Source: Planctomycetota bacterium
GTDB taxonomy: Bacteria > Planctomycetota > B15-G4
Assembly (NCBI GenBank): GCA_029259745.1
Contig: JAJDEO010000061.1
Coordinates: 177,726-241,725 of the forward strand
Length of the DNA stretch: 64,000 nucleotides
Reading direction: 5' to 3'
The notes below the pieces were generated by a model that was not told the DNA's origin, did no database searches, and was given only the letters and a program-made list of their open reading frames with translations. The position numbers were made by a program, and so were the translations under genes. Shown here in pieces: positions 1 to 9,422 of this stretch (positions are counted from its first letter, which is position 1; the number at the start of each line of letters is the position of its first letter).

Positions 1-214
1 CGCGCGCGGGCTCAGCCGACTCGCCGCAGCCGCGCAGCAAGGCGGCGAGCGAGACGTCGTCGATGCCGGCGCCAAGCAAGACGTCGAGGGCTTCGAGCGC
101 CCGGCCGTCGTCGGAAAAACCGAGCCGCCCGAGACGGGCGCGCGCGTCCTCGTCGCCGACGCGTTCCTCGGCGCGCTCGGTCACGAGCGCTTCGGCGTCT
201 TGCTGGAGCTTCAT
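1..214 (-). CDS. Partial N-terminus of an unidentified protein, possibly GlnE
   Basis: The first 71 codons of a minus-strand gene run off the left edge without a stop. The ATG at 214-212 overlaps the TGA of the GT9 glycosyltransferase by four bases (ATGA), so the two genes are probably co-translated. The visible protein starts MKLQQDAEALVTERAEERVG and contains a segment LGRLGFSDDGRALEAL, then DVSLAALLRGCGESAEPAR. That pattern resembles the opening of GlnE (glutamine synthetase adenylyltransferase), where a leucine-rich helix is followed by an 'ALxxSxDPxRAL' stretch. The piece is too short to be sure, and the GlnE suggestion is inference only. Confidence 0.5.
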   Translation of the reverse strand, partial: MKLQQDAEALVTERAEERVGDEDARARLGRLGFSDDGRALEALDVLLGAGIDDVSLAALLRGCGESAEPAR

Positions 215-1242
215 TGCATCTGGCTCTCGAGTGCCGCGCGCGTTGCAGCCACCACGGTGCCGACCTGGAGTTCGTCCATGCAGATCACATCGGCACATCG
301 GCGCAGCGTACATGGGCTGCAATCGACGCCCGAGCGCACGACGGTGGCACCGTCCCAGTAGGGTCCCGTGACGGCCGGGTCCTTCGGTCCGTAGAGCGCG
401 ACGACGCGCGTGCCGAGCAGGTTCGCGGCGTGCAGCGGCATCGAGTCGGAGGCGACGACGATGTCCGCGGCGGCGACCAGTGCAAGGAAGTCATCGAGGG
501 AGCGTGAGCGGTCGTCGGCTCGAGCGGCGCCGCGGGAGGCGGCCACGGACCGGTCGACGAGTGCGCGCTCGTCGGGCGAACCGGTGACGATGCAGCGCGC
601 GTCGTGGCTCGTCGCCAGCGCACGAGCGAGGGCGCCGAAGCGTTCTGGCGCCCAGCGCTTGAGTTTGCCGAACGCCGACGTGCCCGGGTGAAGTACGACG
701 CGCGGACCGTGCGGTGCCCACGCGTGCCACGACTGCTCGGCGCGCGCACGCGACTCCTCATCGAGCGGGAACGTCGGGCGTGGGGCGTGCGTCGGGACAT
801 CGACGCCGAGCGCCGCGACGACGGCGAGGTTGCGATCCACGCGGTGGCGGCAGTCGGGTGTCAGCGACACGCGCTGTGTCAGCGCGCGTTCGGCACCTTC
901 CTTGGCCTCGCGTCCGTCGAGCCCGACCTTGCGCGGCGCCTTCATGCACATGAGCTGCATGCGCGATTTGAAGTTCGCTTGGAGGTCGACGACGACGTCG
1001 TCCCGACGAGCTCGCAATGCGGCCGCGAAGCCGAGCCAGGCACCCGGCGTTCGGCGCGGAAAGACCACGACGTCGTCGAGCGCCGGGTGACGCGCGAGCA
1101 GCGCGGCGGCCTTGTCCTCGACGACCCAGCCGATGCGCGCCGCGCGTCCGCTCGCCGCGAGAGCTTCGAGCGCGGGGAGTGCGAAGAGCACATCACCGAG
1201 CGCCGAGAGGCGGACGAGGAGAACGGAACCGAGGGACGTCAT
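211..1242 (-). CDS. Glycosyltransferase family 9 (LPS heptosyltransferase-like)
   Basis: A 343-aa protein of the ADP-heptose:LPS heptosyltransferase family (GT9), which adds core sugars to lipid A on the cytoplasmic face of the inner membrane. The N-terminus VLLVRLSALGDVLFALPAL is the typical first beta-strand and loop of WaaC/WaaF. The C-terminal half has VVLHPGTSAFGKLKRW and DSMPLHAANLLGTRVVALYG, the nucleotide-sugar binding region. I chose the ATG at 1242 because the longer frame upstream has no family similarity. The acceptor and the exact sugar cannot be told. The Kdo-kinase-like gene diverges about 570 bp away, which supports an LPS-core role. Confidence 0.88.
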   Translation of the reverse strand: MTSLGSVLLVRLSALGDVLFALPALEALAASGRAARIGWVVEDKAAALLARHPALDDVVVFPRRTPGAWLGFAAALRARRDDVVVDLQANFKSRMQLMCMKAPRKVGLDGREAKEGAERALTQRVSLTPDCRHRVDRNLAVVAALGVDVPTHAPRPTFPLDEESRARAEQSWHAWAPHGPRVVLHPGTSAFGKLKRWAPERFGALARALATSHDARCIVTGSPDERALVDRSVAASRGAARADDRSRSLDDFLALVAAADIVVASDSMPLHAANLLGTRVVALYGPKDPAVTGPYWDGATVVRSGVDCSPCTLRRCADVICMDELQVGTVVAATRAALESQMQ

Positions 1243-1809
1243 CACGCGAGTCCTGGGGGGCGAGCTGGGTGCCCATGGTGACGAGTCGAGGCGCCGAAGC
1301 GGAGTGCAAAGCGGACGGCCCGCGTGCCCACGGCAGCGACCCGAGCGCTCACGGAAGCTGAGCCCGGCGGGCAGGTCGTCCCGCCTCGCCGTGTCCCTGA
1401 AGGCCTCATGCAGGGTGCGGCACACGGGCGGTCGGCTCCCTCGGGCGTCGACGCCGCGCGGAACCCACCGAATCGCCGGGGTTTCCATACCCTGACGAGA
1501 ACAGCGGGTCACGCGCTGTCCACGCGCGCTGGTTGTCCGACACAAGGCCGTGGCGGCTGAGCTGCTCCGGAGGTGTACGTCGACGCACGGCGTGCCTTCG
1601 CCCGGGTGACTCATGGATGATCTGTTGCGTCTGCGCCCGCCGGGCTTTGTCGAACGACACTTCTCTTCTGTGCCGAACGAAGCGCGACTTCGCCGACCTG
1701 CTCCTTGCCATGCAGACGCAGTGATACCCTCGCGACGATCGTCCGTGGACACGCCGGGTTGGCCACAGCTCGCTGGAGATCGCGTGGCGGCTGCCTGTAC
1801 GGTGCGCGC
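1243..1809. other. Intergenic region between divergent LPS genes
   Basis: About 570 bp separate the divergent GT9 and Kdo-kinase-like genes. Open frames exist on both strands but their translations are arginine/serine-rich shadows with no recognisable family. Promoters for both genes presumably lie here. I could not point to convincing -35/-10 boxes, RNA genes or hairpins. Confidence 0.5.
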
Positions 1810-2661
1810 ATGGACCTGCCGGATGAACTCGCCGAGAGCTATGAGTGGCTCGAAGAAGGGCGCGTGGCAATGCTGCTGCGGTCGGGTTGGGCGGACGCCG
1901 TGCCCGTCGATGCGATGCTGCGCGGTGCGCGTGTCGATGCCTGGGGACGGGCGGTCGAGCACGGGCTCACGGGGCGTGACGCGATCGCTGTCGTCGAGAC
2001 GTCGCGTGGCGAGCTCGTTGCGAAGTCGATCACGCGTGGCGGGCTCCTCGGCGGGCTTGCGCGGCGACACTTCCTGCGTGCGCGGCGGGTCGTCGACGAG
2101 GCCGTGCTCGGAGAGCGCCTGCGGGCTGCCGGCATCGCGACGCCCGTCCTCGTGGCCGCGCGCGTGACGCGTCGCGGCGCGGGGCTCATGACGCTCGACG
2201 TCGCGACCGAGCGTCTGCCGGGAGCGCGCGACCTCGTCGATGCCTGCGAGCACGGGGCCTCGGGCGACGTTCTTGCCGAGGCCGCCGGGCGCTTGCTCCG
2301 ACGCACGGACGAGCTCGGCTTGCGGCACCGCGACCTGCACGTCAAGAACCTCCTCGCGCCGGCGCGACTGCTCGCGCCCGAGGCGCGGTCCGATGCGGCC
2401 GAACTCTTCGTCCTCGATCTCGACGGCTGTGCGCTGCGGCTCGGCGATCCACTGAGCACCGAGGAACGCACCGCGGCGCTTGCGCGTTTCGGGCGCTCGG
2501 CAGTCAAGCGCGGGTTGCTCGGCATCGGCACGATGTCGCGCGTCCGCGCCTTCGCTCGCGGCTATGGCACAGCCGATCGCGTCCAGCGCGCCGTGCTCCA
2601 CGACGCCATCACGCGCGTGCGCAGGCAGGTCGGTCTGCGCCGTCGCCTCGGCCGGTACTGA
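1810..2661 (+). CDS. Kdo kinase / WaaP-like lipopolysaccharide kinase
   Basis: A 283-aa protein with an atypical protein-kinase fold of the Kdo/WaaP type, which phosphorylates a sugar of the LPS inner core in the cytoplasm. The catalytic loop reads LRHRDLHVKNLL (HRD with the downstream Asn) and the metal-binding motif is FVLDLDGC, with DLD in place of DFG as in this family. An early segment VVETSRGELVAKS would hold the ATP-anchoring lysine. The ATG at 1810 is the first start that leaves a family-sized protein; no clear Shine-Dalgarno precedes it. Which sugar is modified is not shown by the sequence. Confidence 0.78.
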   Translation: MDLPDELAESYEWLEEGRVAMLLRSGWADAVPVDAMLRGARVDAWGRAVEHGLTGRDAIAVVETSRGELVAKSITRGGLLGGLARRHFLRARRVVDEAVLGERLRAAGIATPVLVAARVTRRGAGLMTLDVATERLPGARDLVDACEHGASGDVLAEAAGRLLRRTDELGLRHRDLHVKNLLAPARLLAPEARSDAAELFVLDLDGCALRLGDPLSTEERTAALARFGRSAVKRGLLGIGTMSRVRAFARGYGTADRVQRAVLHDAITRVRRQVGLRRRLGRY

Positions 2662-2695
2662 CGGCGACAGCGTCGAACCGAGACGTCGAACCGCG

Positions 2696-3649
2696 TCAGC
2701 CGTTCCAGTCGCTCGGCTTGGGCCCTTCGTCGCGACCCGTGAGTTCGACGAGTGCCAGGCGCGCCTGGGCGGCGACCACCGGCGTTCGAGACCCGAGGAG
2801 TGTGATGAGAATGCGCTCGACCGCGGGGTCGCCGGAGGCTCCCAGGACACGCGCCATCGCGGCCTGGATGAGCGGCAGCGGTTCGTTGCGCACCAACGAG
2901 GCGACGCGCGACGTGTAGGCCGGGTGCGGGTACTCGACCGCGAGCTTCGCGGCGTGCAGGCGCACCTTCCCGGACGGGTCGTCGAACGCCACGAGGACCG
3001 AGTCGACGACGCGACTCGCCGTCGACGGCGTCAGGCACTCACCGAGAGCGAGCATCGCGGCCGAGCGCACTTCCTCGTCGTGATGCTGGACGATCATGTC
3101 GCGCATCGCTTCGATCGGAGCCTCGGAGTCACCGAGCTGCCAGTAGGCGAGCAACATGTTGCGCAGGACGTCGTCGTCAGCGCGATTGACCATCGAGTTG
3201 AGCAGCTCGATCGCATCGTCGTGACGCGAGGAGACCCCTTCGCTGTTCGGCGGGACGCGCGTGAACCCCAGCGCCCAGGCAGCGATGAGCCGGCGCTCGT
3301 GCGGGCCTTGCACGAACGCGTCGGCGACGAGGTCATAGTGCGTGACGACTTCGGTCAAGAGCACACGCTCGAGCGGCTCGGAGTTGCCGCTGAGAAACTC
3401 GGACCGCCACGATGGCAGCAGGTGCTCGAGGTTGTTCATGAGCAAGGACTGCTGGGCGAGGCGCTCGTCGCTCGAGCGGCCGTCGGTCTGCCCGCGGTAG
3501 ATTTCTTTCTTCTCGATGAGGCGCGCGATGAGGTCGTCGTTCGAGGCTTGCCCGATCGGCGTGAGCGGTTTCTGCGGCGCATCGGTGGGGGACGAACAGC
3601 CGGCGAGGAGGAGCGCCGCGCCGAGCATGAGTGGGCGGATCGTGGTCAT
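2696..3649 (-). CDS. HEAT-repeat lipoprotein
   Basis: A 317-aa secreted lipoprotein of unknown function. The N-terminus MTTIRPLMLGAALLLAGCSS has a hydrophobic core and the lipobox LLAGC, so Cys18 should be lipidated. The mature part is alpha-helical with repeated helix pairs such as 'DDDVLRNMLLAYWQLGD', 'DEEVRSAAMLALGE' and 'DPSGKVRLHAAKLAVE', typical of HEAT/armadillo-like scaffolds. Its ATG overlaps the stop of the upstream thioesterase gene by four bases, so the two are translationally coupled. It probably mediates protein-protein contact in the periplasm or at a membrane; the partner is unknown. Confidence 0.8.
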   Translation of the reverse strand: MTTIRPLMLGAALLLAGCSSPTDAPQKPLTPIGQASNDDLIARLIEKKEIYRGQTDGRSSDERLAQQSLLMNNLEHLLPSWRSEFLSGNSEPLERVLLTEVVTHYDLVADAFVQGPHERRLIAAWALGFTRVPPNSEGVSSRHDDAIELLNSMVNRADDDVLRNMLLAYWQLGDSEAPIEAMRDMIVQHHDEEVRSAAMLALGECLTPSTASRVVDSVLVAFDDPSGKVRLHAAKLAVEYPHPAYTSRVASLVRNEPLPLIQAAMARVLGASGDPAVERILITLLGSRTPVVAAQARLALVELTGRDEGPKPSDWNG

Positions 3650-4113
3650 GGCGTGTTCGACGCCGCCGGAGGCGCGCGCCTTCCCTCGGAGAGGATTCGG
3701 TAGGCGTCGGGCGGCAGGCGCGCGGGACGCATCGAGCGGTCGAGACACCCCAGACGCGTGTTGCCGGTTGCCAGTAGGCTCGCGGGCGGGCGCATCTCGG
3801 GGCGCGCGCCGCGGTGGAGTTCATACGAGAACGTGACACTGGCACGCCGCACGTCGTCGAGGGCCACCAACAGGTGAAGTTCCTCGTCGTATTTGGCAGG
3901 ACTGCGGTAATCGAGCTGCGCGGAGACGACAGCGAGCAGTGATCCGCGCTCCTCGAGGTCTGCGTAGGCCAACCCGGCCGCTCGCATGAACTCGGTGCGC
4001 CCGACGTCGAAGTAGACGAGATACTGGGCGTGGTACACCACGCCCATCTGGTCGACTTCGCCGTAGCGGGGTCGGATCGGTACGTAAAAGGACGCCACTG
4101 TGCTGCCTCGCAT
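3646..4113 (-). CDS. Acyl-CoA thioesterase, 4-hydroxybenzoyl-CoA thioesterase/YbgC type
   Basis: A 155-aa hot-dog-fold thioesterase that hydrolyses acyl-CoA thioesters. The signature near residue 20 is DQMGVVYHAQYLVYFDVGRTE, which matches the YbgC/4HBT pattern D-x-x-G-V-V-Y-H-x-x-Y with the catalytic Asp. The length is normal for the family (about 130-155 aa). The ATG at 4113 is the first start before the fold, and the very long frame running further upstream is an antisense shadow. It is coupled by a 4-bp overlap to the HEAT lipoprotein. YbgC genes often accompany the Tol-Pal system, but no tol genes are visible here. Confidence 0.85.
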   Translation of the reverse strand: MRGSTVASFYVPIRPRYGEVDQMGVVYHAQYLVYFDVGRTEFMRAAGLAYADLEERGSLLAVVSAQLDYRSPAKYDEELHLLVALDDVRRASVTFSYELHRGARPEMRPPASLLATGNTRLGCLDRSMRPARLPPDAYRILSEGRRAPPAASNTP

Positions 4114-4179
4114 CGTTGCTCCGGGATTCTGCACAATACGCGCCCGCTCGCACGACTCCACCTCACGACGCCTTGCCCC

Positions 4180-4554
4180 ATGCCGCTCAAGCCTGCCATC
4201 GCCGCCGTGCTCGCGTTGCTCATGCCCGGCGCGGGGCACCTCTACCTGAAGCGCGGCGCCAAGGCGGGCTACTTCGCCGTCCTGATTCTCACGCTGTTCG
4301 CCGTGGGGCTCGTCGTCTCGGAGGGTGCGGCCGTCTCGCGCGTGCGGGCGCCGATCCACCTCTATGGTCAGTATCTCGCCGCGATCCCGGCCTACTTGGC
4401 CGAGACCCTGCTCGGTGTCGACCCGCTCGGGCGCACCGTCGACCGGCTCGAACTCGGGCTCGTCATGACGACGATCGCGGGGATCATGAACCTCGTCGTG
4501 GCCGTGGACGCCTACGAGACAGCCCGCAAGGATCAGTCGGGAGCGGCCTCGTGA
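4180..4554 (+). CDS. Small polytopic membrane protein (DUF6677/TM2-like)
   Basis: A 124-aa protein with about three hydrophobic helices. It opens MPLKPAIAAVLALLMPGAGH and continues LYLKRGAKAGYF, the 'PGxGHxYxxR..KA' turn seen in TM2-like and DUF6677 proteins of planctomycetes. No catalytic residues are evident. Its stop overlaps the GTG start of the next small gene (GTGA at 4551-4554), so the two probably form a unit. Function unknown; the DUF6677 label is from memory. Confidence 0.7.
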   Translation: MPLKPAIAAVLALLMPGAGHLYLKRGAKAGYFAVLILTLFAVGLVVSEGAAVSRVRAPIHLYGQYLAAIPAYLAETLLGVDPLGRTVDRLELGLVMTTIAGIMNLVVAVDAYETARKDQSGAAS

Positions 4555-4784
4555 TCTTGACGCTGCTGCGCGATGAGGCGCCGACGACCGTGGGGCCGAT
4601 GGGGCTCGTCGAGCACCTCGCGTGGTTCGTGTTCCTGTCGCTCTTCGTGTTCCTGATCTATCACGGCCTGCGTACCGAGTCGGTGAAGGAAGCGGCCTCG
4701 CGCGGGATTCGGCGCTGGTTTGCGTTCCTGCTCGGAACCGCGCTGCTCGCCGTCGTGAGCGGGATCCTCGCCTCGGTGCTCTGA
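4551..4784 (+). CDS. Small membrane protein, two helices
   Basis: A 77-aa protein starting at a GTG that overlaps the preceding stop (GTGA). Two hydrophobic segments, LAWFVFLSLFVFLIYHGL and FAFLLGTALLAVVSGILASVL, flank a basic stretch. It has no recognisable family. The overlap and shared membrane character suggest it works with the upstream DUF6677-like protein. Confidence 0.65.
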   Translation: MILTLLRDEAPTTVGPMGLVEHLAWFVFLSLFVFLIYHGLRTESVKEAASRGIRRWFAFLLGTALLAVVSGILASVL

Positions 4785-4817
4785 CCGTCTGGTGAGGGGG
4801 CCGGCAGTGTGTGGTCT

Positions 4818-5918
4818 TCATCGCTGCGTCCCCCAGGCGTAGCGGTCGCCGGCCCGACGCGTCACGCGGCCTTCGAGCTCGAGCGTGATGAGCCGCGAGC
4901 GCAGCACTCGCGGCGTCCAGCCGAGCAAGCGCGCGAGGTCGTCGGCGGTTCGTGACGACTGACCGAGCGCGCGGCGGAGCGCATCGACGTCGGGGCGCGC
5001 GTCGCCGATTTCGGTCTCTTCGGCGTTGCCGCACGTGCGCGGCGGATCGGTACCCAGCGCCGTGATCAACGTCTCCTCGTCGAGCACGGGCGCCGCTCCG
5101 TCGTAGAGGAGGCGATTGGTTCCCTCGGACATCGGTCCGTCGACGGGCCCGGGCACGGCGAGCACTTCGTGTCCGAGGTCGAGCGCCATGCCGGCCGTGA
5201 TGAGGGCTCCGCTGCGGCGCCCGGCCTCGACGACCAGCACATGGCTGGCCAGGGCGGCGATGAGCCGGTTGCGGCGCGGAAAGTGATGCCGATCGGGACG
5301 CATGCCGAGCGGGAAGTCGGAGATCAGCGTGCCCTCCGTCGCGACGCGCCCTTGGAGCTGGCGATGCTCGGCCGGGTAGGTCACGTCGATGCCGTTGCCG
5401 AGCACTCCGAGCGGCCATCCGCCGTGGGCAAGGCAGGTTTCGTGGGCGATGCGGTCGACGCCCCGCGCGAGGCCGCTGACGATCGCCCAGCCAGCCTCCG
5501 TTGCCGCGCGGGCCAGGCGGCGCGTGACGTCGCTGCCGTAAGGCGTTGTCGCCCTCGACCCGACGATCGCCAGCCGTGGCCCGGCGGGGGGCCAGCGCCC
5601 GCGCACGGCCACGAGTACGGGCGGGCGCGAGAGGTTCCGGAACGCCGTTGGAAACGACTCGTGGCTGTGGGTGACGAGCTCGATTCCCAATGCTCTGGCC
5701 CGATCCATCTCGATTTGAGCCGCGTGCCCGCCGACGAGCTGAGAAAGACGCTCCGCCCGCTTCTTTGACAGACCCGCGCGACACCATGCGTCTGGCGAGT
5801 GCCGGAGCCAACGTGCGCCGCGCCCGAACGTCCGCCTCAAGAGCCGCTCTTCGTCGGCCGTCCCTCCCGCGAGATGCACACTCATCTCGGCGACGGTTAC
5901 AGATGTGCGATTCCCCAT
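4818..5918 (-). CDS. dprA: DNA-processing protein DprA
   Basis: A 366-aa DprA/Smf protein, which binds incoming single-stranded DNA during natural transformation and loads RecA. The Rossmann-like core has LAIVGSRATTPYGSDVTRRL, SGLARGVDRIAHETCL, FPLGMRPDRHHFPRRNRLIA and VVEAGRRSGALITA, all diagnostic. The C-terminal 60 residues form a winged-helix domain (DDLARLLGWTPRVLRSRLITLELEGRV). I took the first ATG at 5918; the next in-frame ATG is 11 codons inside. The gene is convergent with the small membrane-protein pair. Confidence 0.93.
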   Translation of the reverse strand: MGNRTSVTVAEMSVHLAGGTADEERLLRRTFGRGARWLRHSPDAWCRAGLSKKRAERLSQLVGGHAAQIEMDRARALGIELVTHSHESFPTAFRNLSRPPVLVAVRGRWPPAGPRLAIVGSRATTPYGSDVTRRLARAATEAGWAIVSGLARGVDRIAHETCLAHGGWPLGVLGNGIDVTYPAEHRQLQGRVATEGTLISDFPLGMRPDRHHFPRRNRLIAALASHVLVVEAGRRSGALITAGMALDLGHEVLAVPGPVDGPMSEGTNRLLYDGAAPVLDEETLITALGTDPPRTCGNAEETEIGDARPDVDALRRALGQSSRTADDLARLLGWTPRVLRSRLITLELEGRVTRRAGDRYAWGTQR

Positions 5919-6048
5919 GGGAGGGAGGACGGCCGCGCGCGGTTTCGGTTACGTTTCGGCAGGCGAACTCGTCGATATCCACGAGATGCGCCGGCTTTGG
6001 CCCCCCCGAAATCCGCGGCTGTAACACCCTCTTGGTGACCCCCTCGTG

Positions 6049-8523
6049 ATGAACCCGCGAACGCTCCTTCCCGCCTTGGCTGTGGCTGCGGCGCTTTTCT
6101 CGGATGTTTCCGCCCAGAACGTCGTCGTCGAGCTTCGCGACATGTCCGGATCGCGGGGGCTCGTCGGCCAAGGTCCTGGTGGCTTCACCGGGCCTCCCTT
6201 CGAACCGATTGCCGGCCACCTCGGCCAGTCGTGTGTCTTGATCGACGCCAACGGCGATGGTCTCGACGACCTCCTCGTCGGTGCGCCGACGGTGCCGAAG
6301 ACGCCCAGCTCGGGCGTCCCCGACGACGCCGGGCACGCCTACCTGCTCTTCGGCAGCGCCGACAAGGGCGCGCCGGGCAGCTCCCCAGACGTCAACATCG
6401 CCACGATTGCCGCCGCCGGACTCGGTGTCGACTTCCGCGGCCAGCCAGGCGACCGCGTCGGCTTCTCGGTCGCGAACGCCGGGGACATCAACGACGACGG
6501 CATCGACGACATGATCATCGGCACGCCGGGACGCAGCGTGAGCCGCACGGCGTCCGGCGGGGCCTACGTCGTCTTCGGTTCGCCCAGTCTCACGAGCCTT
6601 GCGCTCGTCGACCTGCAGTCCTTCGCGACGACGAGCTCGGCCGTCTACTTCGAGGGCGCGAAGAACTTCGGCGCCGCTGGCACGTCCGTGTCGGGCAACG
6701 TCGACGTCGACTCCGACGGCATCTCCGACGTCATCATCGGCGCTCCGCTCGAGTCGACGGATCTGATCCAGCAGGCAGGCGCTGCCTACATCGTTTTCGG
6801 TGTCGCGGGCATCCAGAACCTGTCGTCGATCGACCTCGGAGCGCTCGTGGCCGGCGACGGCACGGTGGTGCGAGGTAGCGAGCCCTTCCAGCTGCTTGGT
6901 CAGTCCGTGGCCGGCATCGGGCGCTTTGATCCCGTTCTCCCGCTGACGAACAATCAAACGTCGGCAACGCTCGGAGACGATGTCGCGATCGGCGCTCCCG
7001 GGACGAGCCCGGCCGGCAAGCTCTTCGCCGGGGCGGTCTACGTGCTTCGCGGGAGCACCTCGACACCCGTGCTCGAATACTCGGCCGCACAGTTCGGCAA
7101 CGGCACGAACAAGGCCGGAATCGTCTACACGGGTGCCGAAGCTGGCGATCAGGCCGGCTTCGACGTGGCGCGCGCAGGCAACATGCTCTTCGATGCGCAG
7201 CTGTACGACGACCTCATCTTCACGGCGCCGTTCAACGACGGCACCGGCAAGCCGAACAGTGGAACGACCTACGTCGTGCCCGGACGTTTTGTCGGCGTGA
7301 ACCCCCAGGGCTTCGACCTCAGCACCATCGAAGTCCAGACGGGCGTTGCGATCTACGGCGCTCAGTCGAACGACGGCAAGCAGGGCGTTTTTGCGTCGAC
7401 GGCCGGCGACTGGACGGCCGACGGACGCACCGAGCTCGCTGTCGGCCATGCGAACGCGACGTACGCCGCCGACGGCAGCGTGGCCGTCGGCGCGGGACGC
7501 ATCCGCATCCTCGACATCAACAAGTCGTTCTTGGGCAGCTCGGTCATCGACCTGTCCCTTCCGCCCGAAGACGTCCGGGTCTTCGAGCTCGCCGGCGAGT
7601 CGAATCTCGCCTTCGGTGGTGCCTCGCTCTGCACCGGTGACTTCAACGGCGACGGATTCGCCGACCTCGGCATCGGCGCGCCGGGCGCCCCGTCGGATCC
7701 CAACCCGCTCGATCTCAGCGGCGTGGCGTTCAACGAAACCGGCCGCGCACACATCCTCTACGGTCCGGTCTTCCGCCTCGGCGGGATCTTCCCCGACCGC
7801 GGGAGCCAGTATGCGGGTGTCTACAACCCCGGGCTCAAGCCTGACTACGCGGGCCTGCCGGCACAGGAGGTCGAGATCGTCGTCAACGCGGGATCGATCT
7901 TCACGATCGACGACATCTCGGTGGCCGAGATCGGAAGCGATGCCGTGGGGTGGCGCGACATCGAACTGGTCAGCGTCGACTTCCCCAACGTCATCGCGTT
8001 GGTCCCGCCCCATCTCTTGGGCACCACCGACGTCACGGTCAACCTGCGCATGACCGTCAAGGGCCAAGCCGGCACGTCAGCCGACGTCTACACCTACGAA
8101 GCCAGCGCCTTCCGCGAGATCTCCGAGTTTGCCCAGCCCGGCTTCGGTGTCGGTGGCGAGGCTCCGCGGTTGCTGATGGCCGGCGACTTCCTCGAGAACG
8201 GGCAAGTGCTCGTCGTCCAGGATCAGTGGCCGCCGGAGGTCGAACTCGCCGTGCTCGTCTTCGGTCCGGCACTGCTCGCGAACCCGCCGACCGTCAAGGG
8301 CGGCCTGTTCCCCGTGCAGTTCCTCGGCGACTTCGTGCAGTTCTTCCCGTTCGCGGGCGCGCCGGGCTTCGACTTCTCGATCGACATGCCCTTTTTCATC
8401 GACCCGGCTCTCGAAGGCACGTCGGTCTTCCTGCACTACGTCACGCGCGAGAAGAGCGGCAACCAGGTGCGCTGGGGCTTCAGCAACGTCCTCGAAGCGA
8501 CCTTCGTACTCGGCGGCTTCTGA
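6049..8523 (+). CDS. Secreted FG-GAP (integrin-alpha-like) repeat protein
   Basis: An 824-aa exported protein. MNPRTLLPALAVAAALFSDV is a Sec signal peptide, with cleavage likely after SAQ. Residues about 45-570 contain FG-GAP repeats with calcium-binding loops such as DANGDGLDDLLVG, DINDDGIDDMIIG, DVDSDGISDVIIG and DFNGDGFADLGIG, forming an integrin-alpha-like beta-propeller. The last 250 residues lack repeats and look like beta-sandwich domains. The ATG at 6049 was preferred over the GTG one codon earlier. It probably serves adhesion or surface structure; no enzyme motif is visible. Confidence 0.88.
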   Translation: MNPRTLLPALAVAAALFSDVSAQNVVVELRDMSGSRGLVGQGPGGFTGPPFEPIAGHLGQSCVLIDANGDGLDDLLVGAPTVPKTPSSGVPDDAGHAYLLFGSADKGAPGSSPDVNIATIAAAGLGVDFRGQPGDRVGFSVANAGDINDDGIDDMIIGTPGRSVSRTASGGAYVVFGSPSLTSLALVDLQSFATTSSAVYFEGAKNFGAAGTSVSGNVDVDSDGISDVIIGAPLESTDLIQQAGAAYIVFGVAGIQNLSSIDLGALVAGDGTVVRGSEPFQLLGQSVAGIGRFDPVLPLTNNQTSATLGDDVAIGAPGTSPAGKLFAGAVYVLRGSTSTPVLEYSAAQFGNGTNKAGIVYTGAEAGDQAGFDVARAGNMLFDAQLYDDLIFTAPFNDGTGKPNSGTTYVVPGRFVGVNPQGFDLSTIEVQTGVAIYGAQSNDGKQGVFASTAGDWTADGRTELAVGHANATYAADGSVAVGAGRIRILDINKSFLGSSVIDLSLPPEDVRVFELAGESNLAFGGASLCTGDFNGDGFADLGIGAPGAPSDPNPLDLSGVAFNETGRAHILYGPVFRLGGIFPDRGSQYAGVYNPGLKPDYAGLPAQEVEIVVNAGSIFTIDDISVAEIGSDAVGWRDIELVSVDFPNVIALVPPHLLGTTDVTVNLRMTVKGQAGTSADVYTYEASAFREISEFAQPGFGVGGEAPRLLMAGDFLENGQVLVVQDQWPPEVELAVLVFGPALLANPPTVKGGLFPVQFLGDFVQFFPFAGAPGFDFSIDMPFFIDPALEGTSVFLHYVTREKSGNQVRWGFSNVLEATFVLGGF

Positions 8524-8740
8524 GGCGGGGACAGGGCAGCGCTCAACCCGGGTTGCACGATGGGTTCCACTCCGCGCGAAATGGACACGACCGCGCGTCT
8601 CGTTCCTGATGCCGTACGCTCGGGGAAGAAAAGAGCGCGAGGACGACCCAGTCTCTGTCTCAACTCCGGGTCCCGATCCGGTCGATGAGCAGGCAGGCCC
8701 CGGAGGCATGCTGGGCCACTGACTCGCCCAGGAGACGTGC

Positions 8741-9406
8741 ATGGACGCCGAGGTCCTACCCCCGCCACTTTCGAGTGCGTGTGCTGATGGTCACCCCGTG
8801 GAGCTTTGGGTGCTCGTCAACGGGGACGTCGTGCCCTGCAACGGCACGTTCATGCAGACGGCACCCGACGGGCGACCGCTCCTCTCGGCGACGCTTCCGG
8901 ATTCGTTCCGGGGAGTGGTGCGGACGGGCGCCGCCGTGCGCGGCTTCTTCGCCGACCGCGAGGGTGCGATCCACACGTTCCTGACGTCGATCCGCGACTG
9001 GATCCCGTACCAGGACCAGCCCGCCTCCGCGCGCGTCGTGCTCGAGGTGCCGACCACCGTCGCGCCGTGTCAGCGTCGGCGCAGTCGCCGGCGCACGGCA
9101 CCGAACTACGCCGTGGCGCTGCACGTCATGATCCGCGGGCAGAGCGAAGGCGTGACGGGACGACTCGTCGACGCCTCCTCGAACGGCATCGGCGTGCGCT
9201 GCGTCCGCAACGCGCAGAACTACTTCGCCGAGGGCACGCACCTGCAGTGCGAGGTGACGCTCCCGGACCGCGACGACCCCGTGAAGTTCACGGCGATCGT
9301 CTCGCGCATCGGCCAAGAGTCGCTGCACTACCTCTACGGCATGCGCGTCCGCCAGGACAGCCACGGCCGCCGCATGCTCGGCGAGATCCTCGAGCACCTG
9401 CTGTAG
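8741..9406 (+). CDS. PilZ-domain protein, putative c-di-GMP receptor
   Basis: A 221-aa protein with an N-terminal YcgR-N-like beta-barrel (residues 15-110) and a C-terminal PilZ domain. The linker QRRRSRRRTAPN supplies the arginines that bind c-di-GMP (RxxxR), and LVDASSNGIGVRC is the companion (D/N)xSxxG motif. A good Shine-Dalgarno, AGGAG seven bases before the ATG at 8741, fixes the start. Proteins of this type tune motility, secretion or polysaccharide output when c-di-GMP rises. Nothing nearby identifies the target. Confidence 0.85.
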   Translation: MDAEVLPPPLSSACADGHPVELWVLVNGDVVPCNGTFMQTAPDGRPLLSATLPDSFRGVVRTGAAVRGFFADREGAIHTFLTSIRDWIPYQDQPASARVVLEVPTTVAPCQRRRSRRRTAPNYAVALHVMIRGQSEGVTGRLVDASSNGIGVRCVRNAQNYFAEGTHLQCEVTLPDRDDPVKFTAIVSRIGQESLHYLYGMRVRQDSHGRRMLGEILEHLL

Positions 9407-9422
9407 ACGCGGGCCCGCTCGC

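Noticed and set aside
1243..1809. Small frames in the first intergenic gap
   Set aside because: Their translations are Arg/Ser/Pro-rich, show no Shine-Dalgarno and no similarity to any family.
3646..8067. A 1473-aa minus-strand open frame
   Set aside because: Only its last 155 residues (the thioesterase) are real. The rest lies opposite the FG-GAP gene and dprA region and has shadow composition.
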